In this document: positions 47,260-59,406 of the stretch, piece after piece
Position numbering within the stretch: the first letter of the stretch is position 1
Layout: the number at the start of each line of letters is the position of its first letter
From: Epiperipatus broadwayi
Lineage: Eukaryota > Onychophora > Udeonychophora > Euonychophora > Peripatidae
Length of the DNA stretch: 64,000 bases
Assembly (NCBI GenBank): GCA_028023455.1
Contig: JAQFVV010000036.1
Coordinates: 6,569,576 to 6,633,575, forward strand
Direction of reading: 5' to 3'
The notes under the pieces: generated by a model
What the model saw: only the letters and a program-made list of their open reading frames with translations
The model's database searches: none
What the model was told of the DNA's origin: nothing
Program-made: the position numbers and the translations under genes

Positions 47260-48385
47260 AAAAAAAAAGTGCCACATGCATTTAAATTGTAAAGAAAGGA
47301 AAACATCAGGGATTGTTAAAATTACTGTTGATATTTTAAAGGTAGGAAGTGAGGAAATAAAATAAAAAACTAATCTAACTACGATAATTTTAAATTATTC
47401 TTTAGAAAACTTGCGCTTTATTTTTTTAATTACAGAAAGGAAAACTCAATTCAGCTATAAACTAGTGACATCTAGTGAGTTAAAATGAATTTTACTTTTG
47501 AAACATCTACATCTTTAAAATCAGAGACATATACATTATTGGTATTTCATTCTTTTGATGAATTAATATTGTGCTTTAATTTCAAATTGTTTACTTAAAT
47601 ATGTCTTAATAAATGTCTGTATGCTAATACTCTTACAGCTCCTATTTATTTACTATATGGCTAGTTGTTGGAGACAGAGGGTATTCTAGCAACAAAATAA
47701 TTGTCCGAGTATACCAATCGCATTCATTTGTTCTAAGATCATTTTTGTTCACTTTTCTATGCTGGAAATCTATCCAGAAACTGTAGCCGAAATGCTATTT
47801 ACTATTCTGTTATCAATATTAATTCTTATCTTTATAAAATCGAACTTGCTAAAATTAAGCACTCAATGCGCATGTACTAAAGCTTTAGCTTTATATAAGT
47901 ATTCTGTTTATCAACAAATATCATACTACTCTCTCAAATTCTTATTTGCATGCTTTGAAAAGCAATTCTCTTTATTCTACTCTAGAGTCATTTATTGCCA
48001 GTTTGAATAATTAATTCACACTAGTATTATAGCGTTAAGTCTTTTTTTATCAAGAATTTATTACAACTCAGATAATACAGATCTTAACTTTGTTGCAATA
48101 ATTTTAAATTACAGTATAATAATGTTAGATTATACATATTTAAATTTGTTAGTAAGTTTTGTATAAAAATTGTATCACATCTTTTCTCCCCATATTTTAT
48201 AGTATAAAAGTCATTCGTTTATTGAATTTGCATCTTTGCCACTCACTAGGATGGCATCACTGATTGTTTTGACCCAAATATTGCATGTGTTTATCCAGTC
48301 AAGGGAGTATAATCTGTTCAGTTTTATTTATGATATCTCTCGTTGCTCAGATATTTTGGCTGAATAGTACCCATGTTGCAATATT
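47260..48385. other. Gene-poor stretch
   Basis: The frame at 47759-48010 (83 aa) has one hydrophobic segment (MLFTILLSILILIFI) but no family match or gene structure, so it is not called as a gene. Confidence 0.4.
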
Positions 48386-48388
48386 GTT

Positions 48389-48612
48389 TATATTAAATAT
48401 CACATGATCACTATTTCTTATGCTAGCACCTTACTGTTATTAAAACAGGCTCCTCACTGACGAAGGCCACAAGCCAGAAACTAGTCTGGGGATATTGGAT
48501 GAGTAGGCACTAGATAGGGATTTTATGCACAAGCCTTCTGGCATCCATTAATTACTCTGGTTGGCACTAAGTGGCGCTACTCTGTGGAGAGTTTTGCCTG
48601 TTTTATATTAAA
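48389..48612 (+). repeat. HHR unit E11
   Basis: The terminus AATATCACATGATCACTATT..GTTATTAAAACAGG is fused directly to the plus hammerhead, and the opposite arm follows to GGAGAGTTTTGCCTG. One half-unit has been deleted between the terminus and the ribozyme. Confidence 0.85.
48451..48498 (+). ncRNA. Hammerhead ribozyme, family 1, core intact
   Basis: TCCTCA, CTGACGA (fits CUGANGA), AGGC-CACAA-GCCA (three Watson-Crick pairs plus A-A next to the core), GAAA, AC-TA-GT, site C, TGGGGA. The outer stem I strand is lost at the 5' junction. May still fold. Confidence 0.75.
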
Positions 48613-49020
48613 TATCATTTTGCATCTTGTCAGCCAAACATTAAAGCCAAAAAGGTAGTGCTTCTCATTATAGCATAATCTTCATTCCCTATTGCATATC
48701 TTAGTAAAGCAATGAGTGGCTGTTTATAATGGTAGATTATTAGAACTATGTTCCTACAAGTCTTCACTAGTAAAAGACAAAAAGAGAAATTGATTTGAAA
48801 ATGTTGCTCTTTGATCAGTCAACTTTATAGTAGACGCATTTAGAGTGAAGTGAAAAGAACTGCTCTTAATTGATAATCTATTGATCATATTATTAAAATA
48901 TTTAAAATATTTTTCCCTATTATAACCATTTTAATTAAATCACTGTTATTTTATGCATCAAAAATATTTTCAGGAGACTTATATTTATGAAGAAAGGTTT
49001 AATTTCTTGTAAAATAATTA

Positions 49021-49520
49021 TGTAACAGTAGCAAAACTCTATCTATACAGTAGTGCCATCTTGTGCAAGCCATAATACTAAATGGATGCTTAGAAACTTT
49101 GTGCATCAAAATCCTTAGCTAGTGCTTATTCATCCGAAACACCCAGAGTAATTTATAGCTTGTGGCATTCATCAGGGAGGAGCTTTTGATCTGCAAACAC
49201 AGCATCTACATATTTGTATCTAATACAATTCTCCAGAAACTACTTTTTTAGCCCAAAATGAAAACACAATAATGTTTTTAATCTTAACTTATACAGTCAT
49301 GAAGATCTGACCCCAGTTCCGCATCTATATATTTTTGTGTCTGGCTTTTTTAATAATCAGGATCATCATCATTCTATGGACACAATGTATGCTAACCCAC
49401 TGAAGCATGACAAGATCATCACAATCTATTAAACAGAGTCTTATATTAGTGCGACCTAATGCAAGCCTTAATAATCAATAGATATTAGAAAGTTGGTGCA
49501 TCAAAATCCCTATCATGTTG
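49021..49520 (-). repeat. HHR units E12: second direct dimer, decayed
   Basis: The first unit holds the arm (GCAAAACTCTATCTATACAG), a dead minus hammerhead (49134-49190; CTGATGA present but GAAA reads TAAA), and the body to TTTTTGTGTCTGGC. A second unit begins near 49410 (GACAAGATCATCAC), repeating TAGTGCGACCTAATGCAAGCC through ATCAAAATCCCTATC. The period is about 396 bp. Confidence 0.7.
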
Positions 49521-49655
49521 TTTTAATGGTTTAATACCAATCCTTTATATGCAGAAAATTTCATATTCTTCTTTTTAAATTATTGCCAATTCCTTAAGAA
49601 GAATTTAAATGATTTTGTGAACTGTGAACATTTTAAATTAGGAGAAAGCATTTGA

Positions 49656-50045
49656 ATACATGATAGTTTAAAAAATAAACGATTACCAAAAGAAATAGAG
49701 AAAATCTTATCCAGGCAAATAAGATTAATAAAATTGGATGATGAAAAGAAGATTAAGAGATATCACTTACAGCATCAGGAAATTGTTACTCCAGATGTAG
49801 ATAGTATTAGTTTTGTATTGGCAAACAATGATGAAAATTTTGTTGTGAAAAAAGACAATCAAACTGTGAATGTAGATCAAACTACAAAAAACAATTTACC
49901 CAGTAATCAAACCAGGGATCAAATTATTGGACCAGCAGAAGATTGTGTTACATCGAAGGCATTCCAACAAGAAGGGATTATAACTACACAAGAAGAGACT
50001 TTTTTCCAGAAGAGAAAACATACTTCAAGAGTAGAAGCAAATTAA
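49656..50045 (+). CDS. Unassigned open frame, possible exon or relic
   Basis: Open from the codon after TGA at 49653-49655 to TAA at 50043-50045, about 129 codons. The first in-frame ATG is not near the 5' end, so a TTG or an upstream splice junction would be needed. The product is hydrophilic with basic and acidic patches (KNKRLPKEIEKILSRQIRL, QHQEIVTPDVDS, NQTVNVDQTT). It has protein-like composition, unlike the K/N/I/F-only frames nearby, but no domain I recognise. A weak acceptor-like TTTTAAATTAG lies upstream, and a (TA)n tract starts five bases after the stop. It could be the last exon of a host gene, a processed fragment or chance. Confidence 0.3.
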   Translation: MHDSLKNKRLPKEIEKILSRQIRLIKLDDEKKIKRYHLQHQEIVTPDVDSISFVLANNDENFVVKKDNQTVNVDQTTKNNLPSNQTRDQIIGPAEDCVTSKAFQQEGIITTQEETFFQKRKHTSRVEAN

Positions 50046-50048
50046 CTG

Positions 50049-50049
<1 letters not shown>

Positions 50050-50134
<85 letters not shown>
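50050..50134. repeat. Long (TA)n microsatellite
   Basis: About 42 uninterrupted TA units, the longest in the window. The YIYIYI frames on both strands are artefacts of it. Confidence 0.97.
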
Positions 50135-50137
<3 letters not shown>

Positions 50138-50219
50138 AACCTAGTGTTATTGACACTTGGTTTACTTGGCATTATTTCTGCAGGAAAACAATGCTATTCT
50201 TTAAAGAAATAAAAAGATA

Positions 50220-51060
50220 AAATAACAATAGTAATAATGGATTAATAAAGTATGCTATTCACTCACTTTGGCATGTTTTGGGTGAATAACTAATAGATTT
50301 AATAACTCAATGTCATTTTTAAAGAGAGAACATGAATAATTTAATTGAGATATTAATAATTAGAGCAAATTAATATGGTATAAAAGCTAAACAGTAATTG
50401 ATTTTGGATGGGTAGAGGGGAGTGGATGAGTGTCTTATCATAAAGCACAATAACTTCTGGTAATTTCTTTTTGTAAAAAAAAAAAAATAATAATGCTTAA
50501 AGAATTATACATCACTGATTGTTAATTTAATGTATTTATTATTATTTTTTTTATATTGTCAAATTACTTTGTAATCCAGGTAAATAATACCGAAAACTAT
50601 ATGATTGTAATAAGTTTTTCCTTTCTTTTGTTTATGTTATAATAAAATGATTATTTTTCTGTAAGAGGTTGCTAAAGTAAAAAAAAAAAAAATAGTCTGC
50701 TTTTAGTTTTCAAGGAAGGAACAGTGCTGAAATTTGGTAACTCAATTTTTTCATTTTATTTTGCAGAAATAAATGTAATCAAAGTAAAATTTTAATAATA
50801 TGATGCATGGCTAAATTTTTTTGATAAGATATCCTGATTTTCTGTGCCATCTACCTATTTAAAGACCTTTTATACTTAAAAATTTATTGTCTCGCGCTAA
50901 AGTTCAAAAATGACAGAATTAACTAAGGGAATCACGAAAAGTGTTATTATGTCTAAATTAAGGAAGATAAATGATTTCCAAATGAGAAATAATTATTTAG
51001 TAACTTTGTATCACTTGTTAATATTTTCTTGGTATAGAAAAAAAAAATAATAAGTGAAAG
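50220..51060. other. Gene-poor stretch
   Basis: AT-rich, with several A-runs. No supported feature. Confidence 0.45.
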
Positions 51061-51062
51061 AA

Positions 51063-51146
51063 ATGTTTTGAAACCAAGGAAAATCAACTAGAAACATTTT
51101 CGCGATGTTTTGAAACCAAGGAAAATCAACTAGAAACATTTTCGCG
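51063..51146 (+). repeat. Exact 42-bp tandem duplication
   Basis: Units 51063-51104 and 51105-51146 are identical (ATGTTTTGAAACC...TTTTCGCG). Confidence 0.95.
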
Positions 51147-51149
51147 CTC

Positions 51150-53990
51150 TTTCTCAATATTGTCTGCCTTTACAAGTAATATAGTTACATACGCTAAAAT
51201 ATGTTTTGTTCACCAAGAATTGTCTGGAAATAATAATAATGATAAATAAGATTAAATTATGCACATGTATATTTTTTTGGAAAAAAATATAAACTTTCTC
51301 ACAGTAAATATAGGAAGAGTTATATAGGGGCATTCTAAGGGAGAAGTTACCATTAAAAAAAAAAAATTTATAATTCCTAAAGTATGAACAAAACCAAATA
51401 TCTTAGTGACTTAATGATAAAAATAAATAATATATTATATTACACATCAGTTGGATTTATTAAAACTTCCTATACATGTAAATCAGCTGCAGTTATTATC
51501 AGAATAATCTCTCGGAAAAATTGCGCATTTCCATCCATAAGTAAGCTAGCTAATATGAATTGTACGTATCGTCAATAAAAAAAAAAAAGAAAAGAATTGT
51601 GTATGTTTATCGTCTATCGTCAACTGTTCATTATGTTAGAATATGTATATTTTATTTTCTTTGGATCCCAAAATTGTAGCAGTTTAATTCAAGTAAGAAT
51701 TAATCTTCAATTCTGCTATATTTTTCTTTACCTAATTTATTAAACGCACAAAATAAGAGAAAACTTTTATTTAAAGGAAATAATACCATGCGTTTATTGT
51801 TTTTAAACTTGCTTCGTGAAATACGACTGGATAAAGCTCTTCAATTGCTCAACAGAAAAACATTTTCTAATGAGAGAGTATGCACTTGTTAATTAATGAT
51901 TGTTTAAAACTAAGTTATAAATGATATGTATTTTTTTTTGTTATATCACATAGGTTAAAGTCTGTATGTTCAAGTGATATTTAATAGCCTTGTAATGACA
52001 AAGGTATGTTTTAATATAATTATTATAGGTAAGTTGATATTTAACACGAAAAAAAAAAATCTATAAAATATGTTTTAATTATTACATACAATTGTAGGTA
52101 GAAATTTTGTATGTTAGATACGTAAAAGAAAAATATTTAGATATTTAAGGGGTAAAATAAATATTGAAAATTATCAGAAGTAACTAAAAAAAAAAAAAAA
52201 ATGCTATAACAAAATATTTCTTGTTAAAGTTTTGAAACGAATTTATACTGTATTAATTGAGGAATTTATTCCTAATTATTCTTAAATAAAACATCCACTT
52301 TATTTAGTTTAAGATAGTATGCTACCAACTATTTTTGAATGTTCCTTTATTAAAATTAAAATTATTATACTTTTATTCTATGATGTCCATTGATTTCAGA
52401 TGTTGATCAAAGTATACACGGTAACATAAGTTTATTATAATCAGTATATTTACTTATCCTGCCCAGATATAGCATTGGTATATGCTTAATATTTGCATAG
52501 GTAATAATTATAATGTATTTATTTTGTGGGATGAAAAATGATCTCCCCAAAAGCTTTGTTTTCCATGAGAGGAAGATTTTAAATATAATGTTCAGGTATG
52601 TTTGTAGCCCAAGTGATCGATTCTCATAGATAGGACGATCAAGAATTTATCTAGCATTTAGTATGCTTCATTCATTTAAATCCCAGGAGAGGATTGTATT
52701 TGGTGTGTGTTCGTTGTATGCCCAAGTAAGAGGCAAGAAACCACCAAAATATTTAATGTAGTAGATTACTCTACAGATCTTCGTGGTTATTTCATATTCC
52801 TCATGTGAAAATAAAGATAGCTCCACCATGGAAGGTGTTGATTATTGTGCTTAATTTTGAAAGTTCAGGCAAGATAAAGGTTATATTGGAGGTGATAGTT
52901 CCTCAAGATCCACTTTAGTATAAATAGTGCGTTAGTAACTAAGATCAATATCTGTATTGTGCTGCTAAATATTGCTAGTATTTGACAAATAAATCAATGG
53001 AGAAAGTAATTAAAATTGCGTAATTTAAAACGCTTATAACATGAAGGAATATTCAAATGCAATATTTAATTCTGGTTAGTAATTAAATAATACTCATATT
53101 TAAAATTATACGTATGAATAAAATTTGTATCATAACTTAAGTTAGCATTAAGTTAAACGTAAGAAGGTAAATGTGACTTCTGATAACTGGCCTATAATTA
53201 GAATAGGTTATCCCATTAAAGACCATAAATAAAGTAAATGTATTAGAAATAAATTTAATATTTTGCGTATTGCATATGATGGGATTAATCATTTAAAAAA
53301 AAAAAAAAAAAATAGTTAGTCAATAATTTTGAATAAAATCTTCTACAAGGTTACCAAAATGTAATAAACAATGTATTGGTAATGAAATGTACTTTTAGTT
53401 AATCAATCCATATGATTGCATACAGGAGAAGTAGTAACCTCTAGTCCATAACCAAAAGAGTATACAGATTAATGTCAGTTATATTTTATATTTTGTATTA
53501 CTATGGGATTATTGAATAAATGTTCATATATTTTTTTGTGATAATAATAAATTATAGTCTTGTTAAAATTTGTTGTAGATTCATTTTTTTGTTTTTATAT
53601 GCTAAATATAAGTGTTTGCACAATATTTGCAAAACCTTTTCTTGAGACCGAAATCATTCCAAATTCTTAAAAACTTAATATACCAGATAAATAAAGTTGA
53701 GCAGATCGGAATATGTCATTATATTTTAGTTTAATGATAATATTTATGGAGTTGAAAACTTAAGACTAAACATTCACCTTTTTGTAAAGAAAAAAAAAAT
53801 GAATTTATTCGCAAACCATTAATTTTGGTTGCACATTATTCCATTCCCATTTAGTTAAATTGTCTAAGTAATAAATCTTAGTTATATTATTGTGTTGTCA
53901 TGGATGATGGAAGGACACAAAAAGCACCCTTGTCTTTTTATTATTCTGACTGAGATTCTGAAAAAAAAAAAAAAAAGGCTGTGTTATTCA
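51150..53990. other. Gene-poor stretch
   Basis: No recognisable proteins, RNAs or transposon ends. Several A-runs (52186-52201, 53297-53312). A slightly GC-richer patch at 52560-52960 has no motif. Confidence 0.4.
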
Positions 53991-54435
53991 AAATTATACG
54001 TCATTATTGAATAGAATTATCATCTCTTTAAATAATATAGCAGTGGATATGAGAGATGAAGACACATTGAATTTAAGTAAAATAAATGTTTCCTATAGCC
54101 GACCAGAACGCCAGTCATATGCGACAACACAATACCGCCGAGCATTTCCTTACATGAAACAAAGAACCCTGAGATTAATATTATTATAATTATTCTTTAA
54201 ATTAATAAGTTATCAATTATTGTTATTATTACAATCGTGGCATGGCTTAAGAGAATTGAATGTACAATTGTATTATATGAAAAGTATTTTAGATCATATT
54301 GGCAAAATAATGGATTTGTTGCTTTATTTTGGTTGCCTTAATTTCCAACCTGAAAAATTAGTGCAAACTAAACTAATAAATAATTACAGAATAAAAGTAA
54401 ACAAAATATTCTTATTAGGTTAGAATATATATAAG

Positions 54436-54580
54436 CAAATATAAATAAAGTTTTTTTTTTTCCATATGTCATAGCATCGGCCGGGATGCAAACCCACAAC
54501 CGCCTGCAACCAACTACTTACTTGCAAGGCAGCTGCGATGACCTCTCGGCTAACAACACTTGACAAATATAAATAAAGTT
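54436..54580 (-). mobile_element. tRNA-derived SINE with 17-bp target duplication
   Basis: CAAATATAAATAAAGTT is duplicated exactly at 54436-54452 and 54564-54580. Between them on the minus strand lies a tRNA-like head: TGTTGTTAGCCGAGAGGTC (A-box), an anticodon-type arm CAGCTGCCTTGCAAG, an extended region, GTGGGTTTGCATCCC (B-box), then GCTATGACATATGG and an A-run (complement of 54451-54461). The duplication and poly(A) prove LINE-type retroposition. The tail motif is shared with 27621-27712. Confidence 0.9.
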
Positions 54581-54589
54581 AATTGTTTA

Positions 54590-55389
54590 AATCATGTAAA
54601 TATGTGCCGATAGTATATGGATAAAATAGTCCCTTATTATAATGCCACTCTAAAAAATTTGCAAATATCTCTCATACATTTAAATATGTATTAAAAATCA
54701 ATTATACAAATGAGATTTAATTATATAAAAAAACTCTTATGGAAGCATAATAATAGTGAGCATGGTTTGCATAGTTAAAAGCAGTGGATTGTCTGCTTAC
54801 TGTAGATATGATAATTGCCAAAGTTTAGGTCCATTGTCGATAATGGATATGTATCGATTAGAGTTATACCAGAATCAGTGCATGGATAACTATTTATTTA
54901 ACACACACTGTGCATGTGTAGAAATTGATACACACAAGCAGAAATTTTTTATAGACTTTAGAAATTTCTAACAAAATTTTATTTCTTATTTACTCTTTAT
55001 TTATTTTTTTTATTTTGTTATTTAACATTGAATAAATTTGTTTTGCTAAAATAACTTAAGCTTGAGGTTATTTAAAGTTAACGTGACTCTTCTGACAGAT
55101 ATTGCAATAATAACCTCAGGACATTGCAAGTTTTGAAGAAGATTTTTATTATACCATCTACTTTATTCACCCTTTACCCCAGCTGTTCTTCTATCTGCTT
55201 TTGATTTCTGGTATTATTTTGTATTAAGTTATTTGCTTGAGTTTATAGTCTATATATTAGCATTAATCTTCATGATATCAAATCTCTCATCAATTTGTTT
55301 AGAATATTTTTCTATCAAGTAACTGATTTATTGAAGAGTATTAATTTCCGATCACTTTTGTTATGTTTAATTTTTTTTTATATACAGTT
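54590..55389. other. Gene-poor stretch
   Basis: Frame 54756-54971 (71 aa) has no recognisable domain. No other feature seen. Confidence 0.4.
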
Positions 55390-55397
55390 CTTTAGCT

Positions 55398-56286
55398 CAC
55401 TGGTCTTCAACCTTTTCACACCTGCGGACCATTAAAAGTAAGGATAAGATTTCCCGGACCAGCAGAAGTTTACAGATAAATTTTTATTTGGGGGGGGGGG
55501 GTTTGAGAAATACATTGTCAACACTGAAACAAAAGATAGACACCAAAGTTATTTTTTGTTTGTTTTTATTTTTAAAAAAAGGTAACAGAAATTGGTTTAA
55601 AAATAAAAGTTTTAGTATTTTAACGGTATACAAATAAAGCCTAAAAAAAAATATTGCCTTATAGGCCAAAAAAAAGTGGGCGTATTTTTAAACAAAAAAA
55701 AAAGAAAATGAAACTTGAAAAAGTCAAAAGTTTTGATTTTACTATATTTTGGGATGGTGGGTGTGTATTGAGAAATACTTTGCAAAAGTTAGAAACAGAA
55801 CTTATTTTTTGGTTTTTATTTTTAAAAAAAGGTAATAAAAATTGATTTCCAAAATAAAAAGTTAAAGCCAAAAAAAAAAAATAGCCTTATAGCCAAAAAA
55901 AAAACACTAAAAATGAAATATTAAAAGAGAGAGTAGAAAAAATTTAAGAGATCAAATAAGTCACGTTACATTTTATTGTTTTAACAACGCTGACAAGCAG
56001 CCGTGATTGGCTATCAAAAGACAACTGGAGTTTGTGTAATAAAAAACTCCCCCCCCCCCATAAACATTGTGATAAATAGAAAAACAAATTAATTTATGTA
56101 TGATTGATTAGATTTTGTGGTATTTTTGTTCTGTTTCTTTTTTTTTAATAAATGTGATGAAAAAATAAATAAAAATTCATATTAATTAAAAGTTTAAAAT
56201 CTTATTATTTTGTTATTATAAGCTTTCTTGCAGTCTAGCTGCGGACTGACAGACAACTTATGCGGCCCGGTGGTTGAAGACCATTG
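55398..56286. mobile_element. Non-autonomous hAT element with 8-bp target duplication
   Basis: CTTTAGCT flanks both ends (55390-55397 and 56287-56294). The termini CACTGGTCTTCAACC and, read in reverse, CAATGGTCTTCAACC are hAT-type inverted repeats, followed by matching GCGG.C strings. The 889-bp interior is non-coding. It holds an imperfect internal duplication (about 55500-55660 and 55765-55910, sharing TTGAGAAATAC, TTTTTATTTTTAAAAAAAGG and GCCTTATAGCC) and runs of 12 G (55490-55501) and 10 C. No transposase. Confidence 0.93.
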
Positions 56287-56299
56287 CTTTAGCTTATCA

Positions 56300-56860
56300 C
56301 AGTTCTTTTTAATTTTATTTACTTTTCCCCTTATCACTATTCTTTATATAAAGACTACAAAACTTATCTGAGAGAGTAACTGAAAATATTCTAAGTTGTA
56401 TAATCTATTATGTTACCAAAAAGATTAATCCACTTATCTGTAAAACAGTTCCGCACAATAAACTAAATTCCAGGAAAACCACTTTAAATTAAAATCAGAT
56501 GAATATGCTAATCTTATTACAGCGAATAGAAAATAATATCTATTATCTCACAATATGATTAATAGCATATAGTTAATGAAAGATTTGCTTTCATACACAG
56601 CATCCATAAGAATAGATTCCATGAACTTTATCTAATAAAAGCCAATTAAAATAAAGTAAACAATCAGTTACAACCTTGATAATAGCATTAATCATGGACA
56701 ATGTTTGCACTGTGATCTTGGTCAAATTATAATAGAAGCACTAGCTACTTACTAAACAGTCAGTTCATTTGGGAAAAAGTGAGTTAAGATGAAGAAATCC
56801 AAATAATGAGTAAATCATTAAACTGTTTTTAAAGAAAATAATCTTTTTCCAGTTAATTTT
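56300..56860. other. Gene-poor stretch
   Basis: No motif-bearing frame or repeat end recognised. Confidence 0.4.
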
Positions 56861-56863
56861 TAA

Positions 56864-57236
56864 AAATATCAACAAATTAAAAATCCTTCTACTTTTTCTT
56901 TTCAAAAACTTTATTTTCTAATATCAATTCTGACCATATATATAATACAAAACTCCAACGTTTCAACTGTTTTTATCTTCATACAGTCATTTTCAAGGAT
57001 ATTTCTCTCCCACTGCTATTTTTTATTTTACTCTTTCTTTTACATTATTAAATTAAATAATATAAAAGAAAGAGTAAAAAAAAATAGCAGTGGGAGAGAA
57101 ATATCCTTGAAAATGACTGTATGAAGATAAAAACAGTTGAAACGTTGGAGTTTTGTATTATATATATGTTCAGTATTGATATTAGAAAATAAAGTTTTTG
57201 AAAAGAAAAAGGAGGATTTTTAATTTGTTGATATTA
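56864..57236. mobile_element. Foldback element with ~165-bp near-perfect arms
   Basis: The left arm (ATATCAACAAATTAAAAATCC...GGAGAGAAATATCC in complement) and the right arm mirror each other almost perfectly around an A/T centre near 57046-57056. The arm contains GAAAATGACTGTATGAAG and CAGTTGAAACGTTGG, a phrase recalling PLE terminal regions. Transcription of either strand would give a long hairpin. No ORF. Confidence 0.88.
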
Positions 57237-57816
57237 TTGTAGAACATATATATTTGAAAAGAAAAAGTGATTGTACATTTGCTGCGTTATAATATATGAT
57301 TAATTTTTTTAATTTAAAATGATTTCACAGGTGAAAAATAATTCATAGCCATTGATAAACACAGTACCTATTATGAAAAAATTACTTCCATTAAAATTAC
57401 CACCATTTCATTTTAAAATTGATAAAAATGTTTCCTATAGTGAAGTCTTATCAAGATATTACCACACTACCAGAGAATAATCAGAAGGGCTACTGAAGGT
57501 CATAAAAGGATCTAGTGCATTGCTAAACATGATAAAATGGGAAACCTCCATTTATGTAAACAAGGTGAATAATTCCACGTGTTTGTATGTTTAAAATTAA
57601 AAAAGCAGATATATTAATCTTTAACTGAGGTTTAAAGTTTATATCTGTGCTAGAGATAATCTCTAGTTTAGAAGATCATTATTGTATTTATCTGAGTGAA
57701 TGGTGTAAAATTATGAATGGAGTGAGTTTAATAATGGTAAAATGAAAATGTAACAATTTAATCCAGATAAATACTCTTCATATAATAAAGATATATATGA
57801 GAGATAGTGACCTGGG

Positions 57817-57856
57817 CCAACTGATGAGTGCTGGTTCAGCATAAAATGTATCTTGG
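57817..57856 (+). ncRNA. Hammerhead motif, family 2 (G12 changed)
   Basis: CCAA, CTGATGA (57821-57827), stem II GTGCTG-GTT-CAGCAT (6/6 pairs with one G-U), then AAAA instead of GAAA, stem III AT-GT-AT, site C (57852), TTGG closing stem I. The G-to-A at the invariant G should inactivate it. A run of 12 G follows. Confidence 0.65.
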
Positions 57857-57999
57857 GGGGGGGGGGTCATTTGTCTTTTATTGTATCTTTATTTATATGA
57901 ATTTAAAAAGAATGGGGAAGTATGGAGGTTGTTTAATATATCTATAAAAATGTATAGAATATTTTAACAGTAAATATTGTAAAATTGATAATTCATATG

Positions 58000-59145
58000 T
58001 ATACACCCCTTTTTTTAATTTAACATTTTCTAAAATTCATGTTAGATAAAATATCTAACAGATAAATCATGTGACAGGTGATGCAAATTTATTTCAGTTA
58101 CAGTCTTTAGGAACTGTTTCTGATCCTGAAATGTTAACTAGAAGATGGCAGTTGGGATCCAGCCATAACACCAATGCTGTCGTTATAACAATAAGCAACC
58201 ACACACACACATAGATGAGTTATAAAATGTTATTTATATAAGGATTATATAAAAATACATTAATTCTTTGTGATATTCTTATTACTGTGGGATGTATCAA
58301 TAATTGAAATTATTTCTGCCAGCTGTTTAACTCTTATCACACATCTACATACAATCAACACTTAGCTAATTATATATTTAAATTCAATTAGCAAAAATCC
58401 ATTATAGACAGCACTGTGTGTGTAATCATTTCTTTAAAAATTAGAAGTCTGTTTTGGTTTATAGCTTAGAAAATATTAATAAGCGCTGATGAATGTATAT
58501 AGGTTTTAATATAACGCTTGGAATTAGTTTCTTGTAGCAATTGTTATAATAATTAATCTGCCCTCTAATCACAGCATTCAATGATATAGAGAATAAGAAA
58601 GCAGCCATTTTTACTGCATTCTATGTTGTTATATAGGAGATTATCATGAACAACTTCAGTTAGGTTATAATTGCATAAGTTATCAAATGCTGAGTCTGGG
58701 GTACAGATCAATTGTTAGAACAATAGTGAGTACAAAAGAATAATCCTGAACAATTTGTTTATTTTTATAGGTTTATATATTACTATTGATTATGTGACTT
58801 CAGTTTTGGTGTGTAATTCTAATATTAAAATACTTGAATCTAATAAATCTATGCAATACAAATAAATGAGTTAAAATTAGATAATTTATTGACAGTTTGG
58901 TTATTTATCAAATACAAATTAAAAATATTTAAAAACAAAAGAATCTAAGATCTTACCTTTTATGTTTAAAGCACTAAATTCAAGACATCTACATATACTA
59001 ACTGTTGAGGGCTATACATGTCCAGGAAGGTTGAACTAAAAATCCTTAGTAGTTGATCAGAGTTTAAGTTGTTAAATCTATATTTAAAAAATTAGATAAC
59101 CTTCAGTTAATTGCTATTATTATCTTTAAAAAACTATTTAAGTAC
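58000..59145. other. Gene-poor stretch
   Basis: Short (CA)n at 58199-58210. No gene or transposon boundary. Confidence 0.45.
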
Positions 59146-59153
59146 TTTTATGT

Positions 59154-59406
59154 TAATACTAAATTGTCCAAGCACTTTACAACTGTTACACAATGCTTTA
59201 TTTACCACTCTTTCTCACAGTTTACAGTTTCGATTGCCCCAGAAATCTTCTTCAGTACTTAGTTGGTAAAATGTGATTGTAACAAGTTGAGATTAGGAGA
59301 TATAAAGTTCTGAAGAAGATTGTTGTGGCAATCAAAACTGTAAAAAAGGGTGGTAAATAAAGCATTGTGTAATAGTAGTAAAGTGCTTGGATAATTTAGT
59401 ATTATA
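59154..59406. mobile_element. Foldback MITE, ~105-bp arms
   Basis: TAATACTAAATTGTCCAAGC, CACAATGCTTTATTTACCAC, CAGTTT.GATTGCC and AATCTTCTTCAGTACTT on the left are mirrored on the right. The centre is about 40 bp. Non-coding. Confidence 0.85.

Noticed and set aside
47759-48010. 83-aa frame with a hydrophobic segment as a membrane protein
   Set aside because: AT-rich DNA readily yields such I/L/F runs; there is no family match, start context or exon structure.
50047-50172. Open frames encoding (YI)n on both strands
   Set aside because: They are translations of the (TA)n microsatellite.
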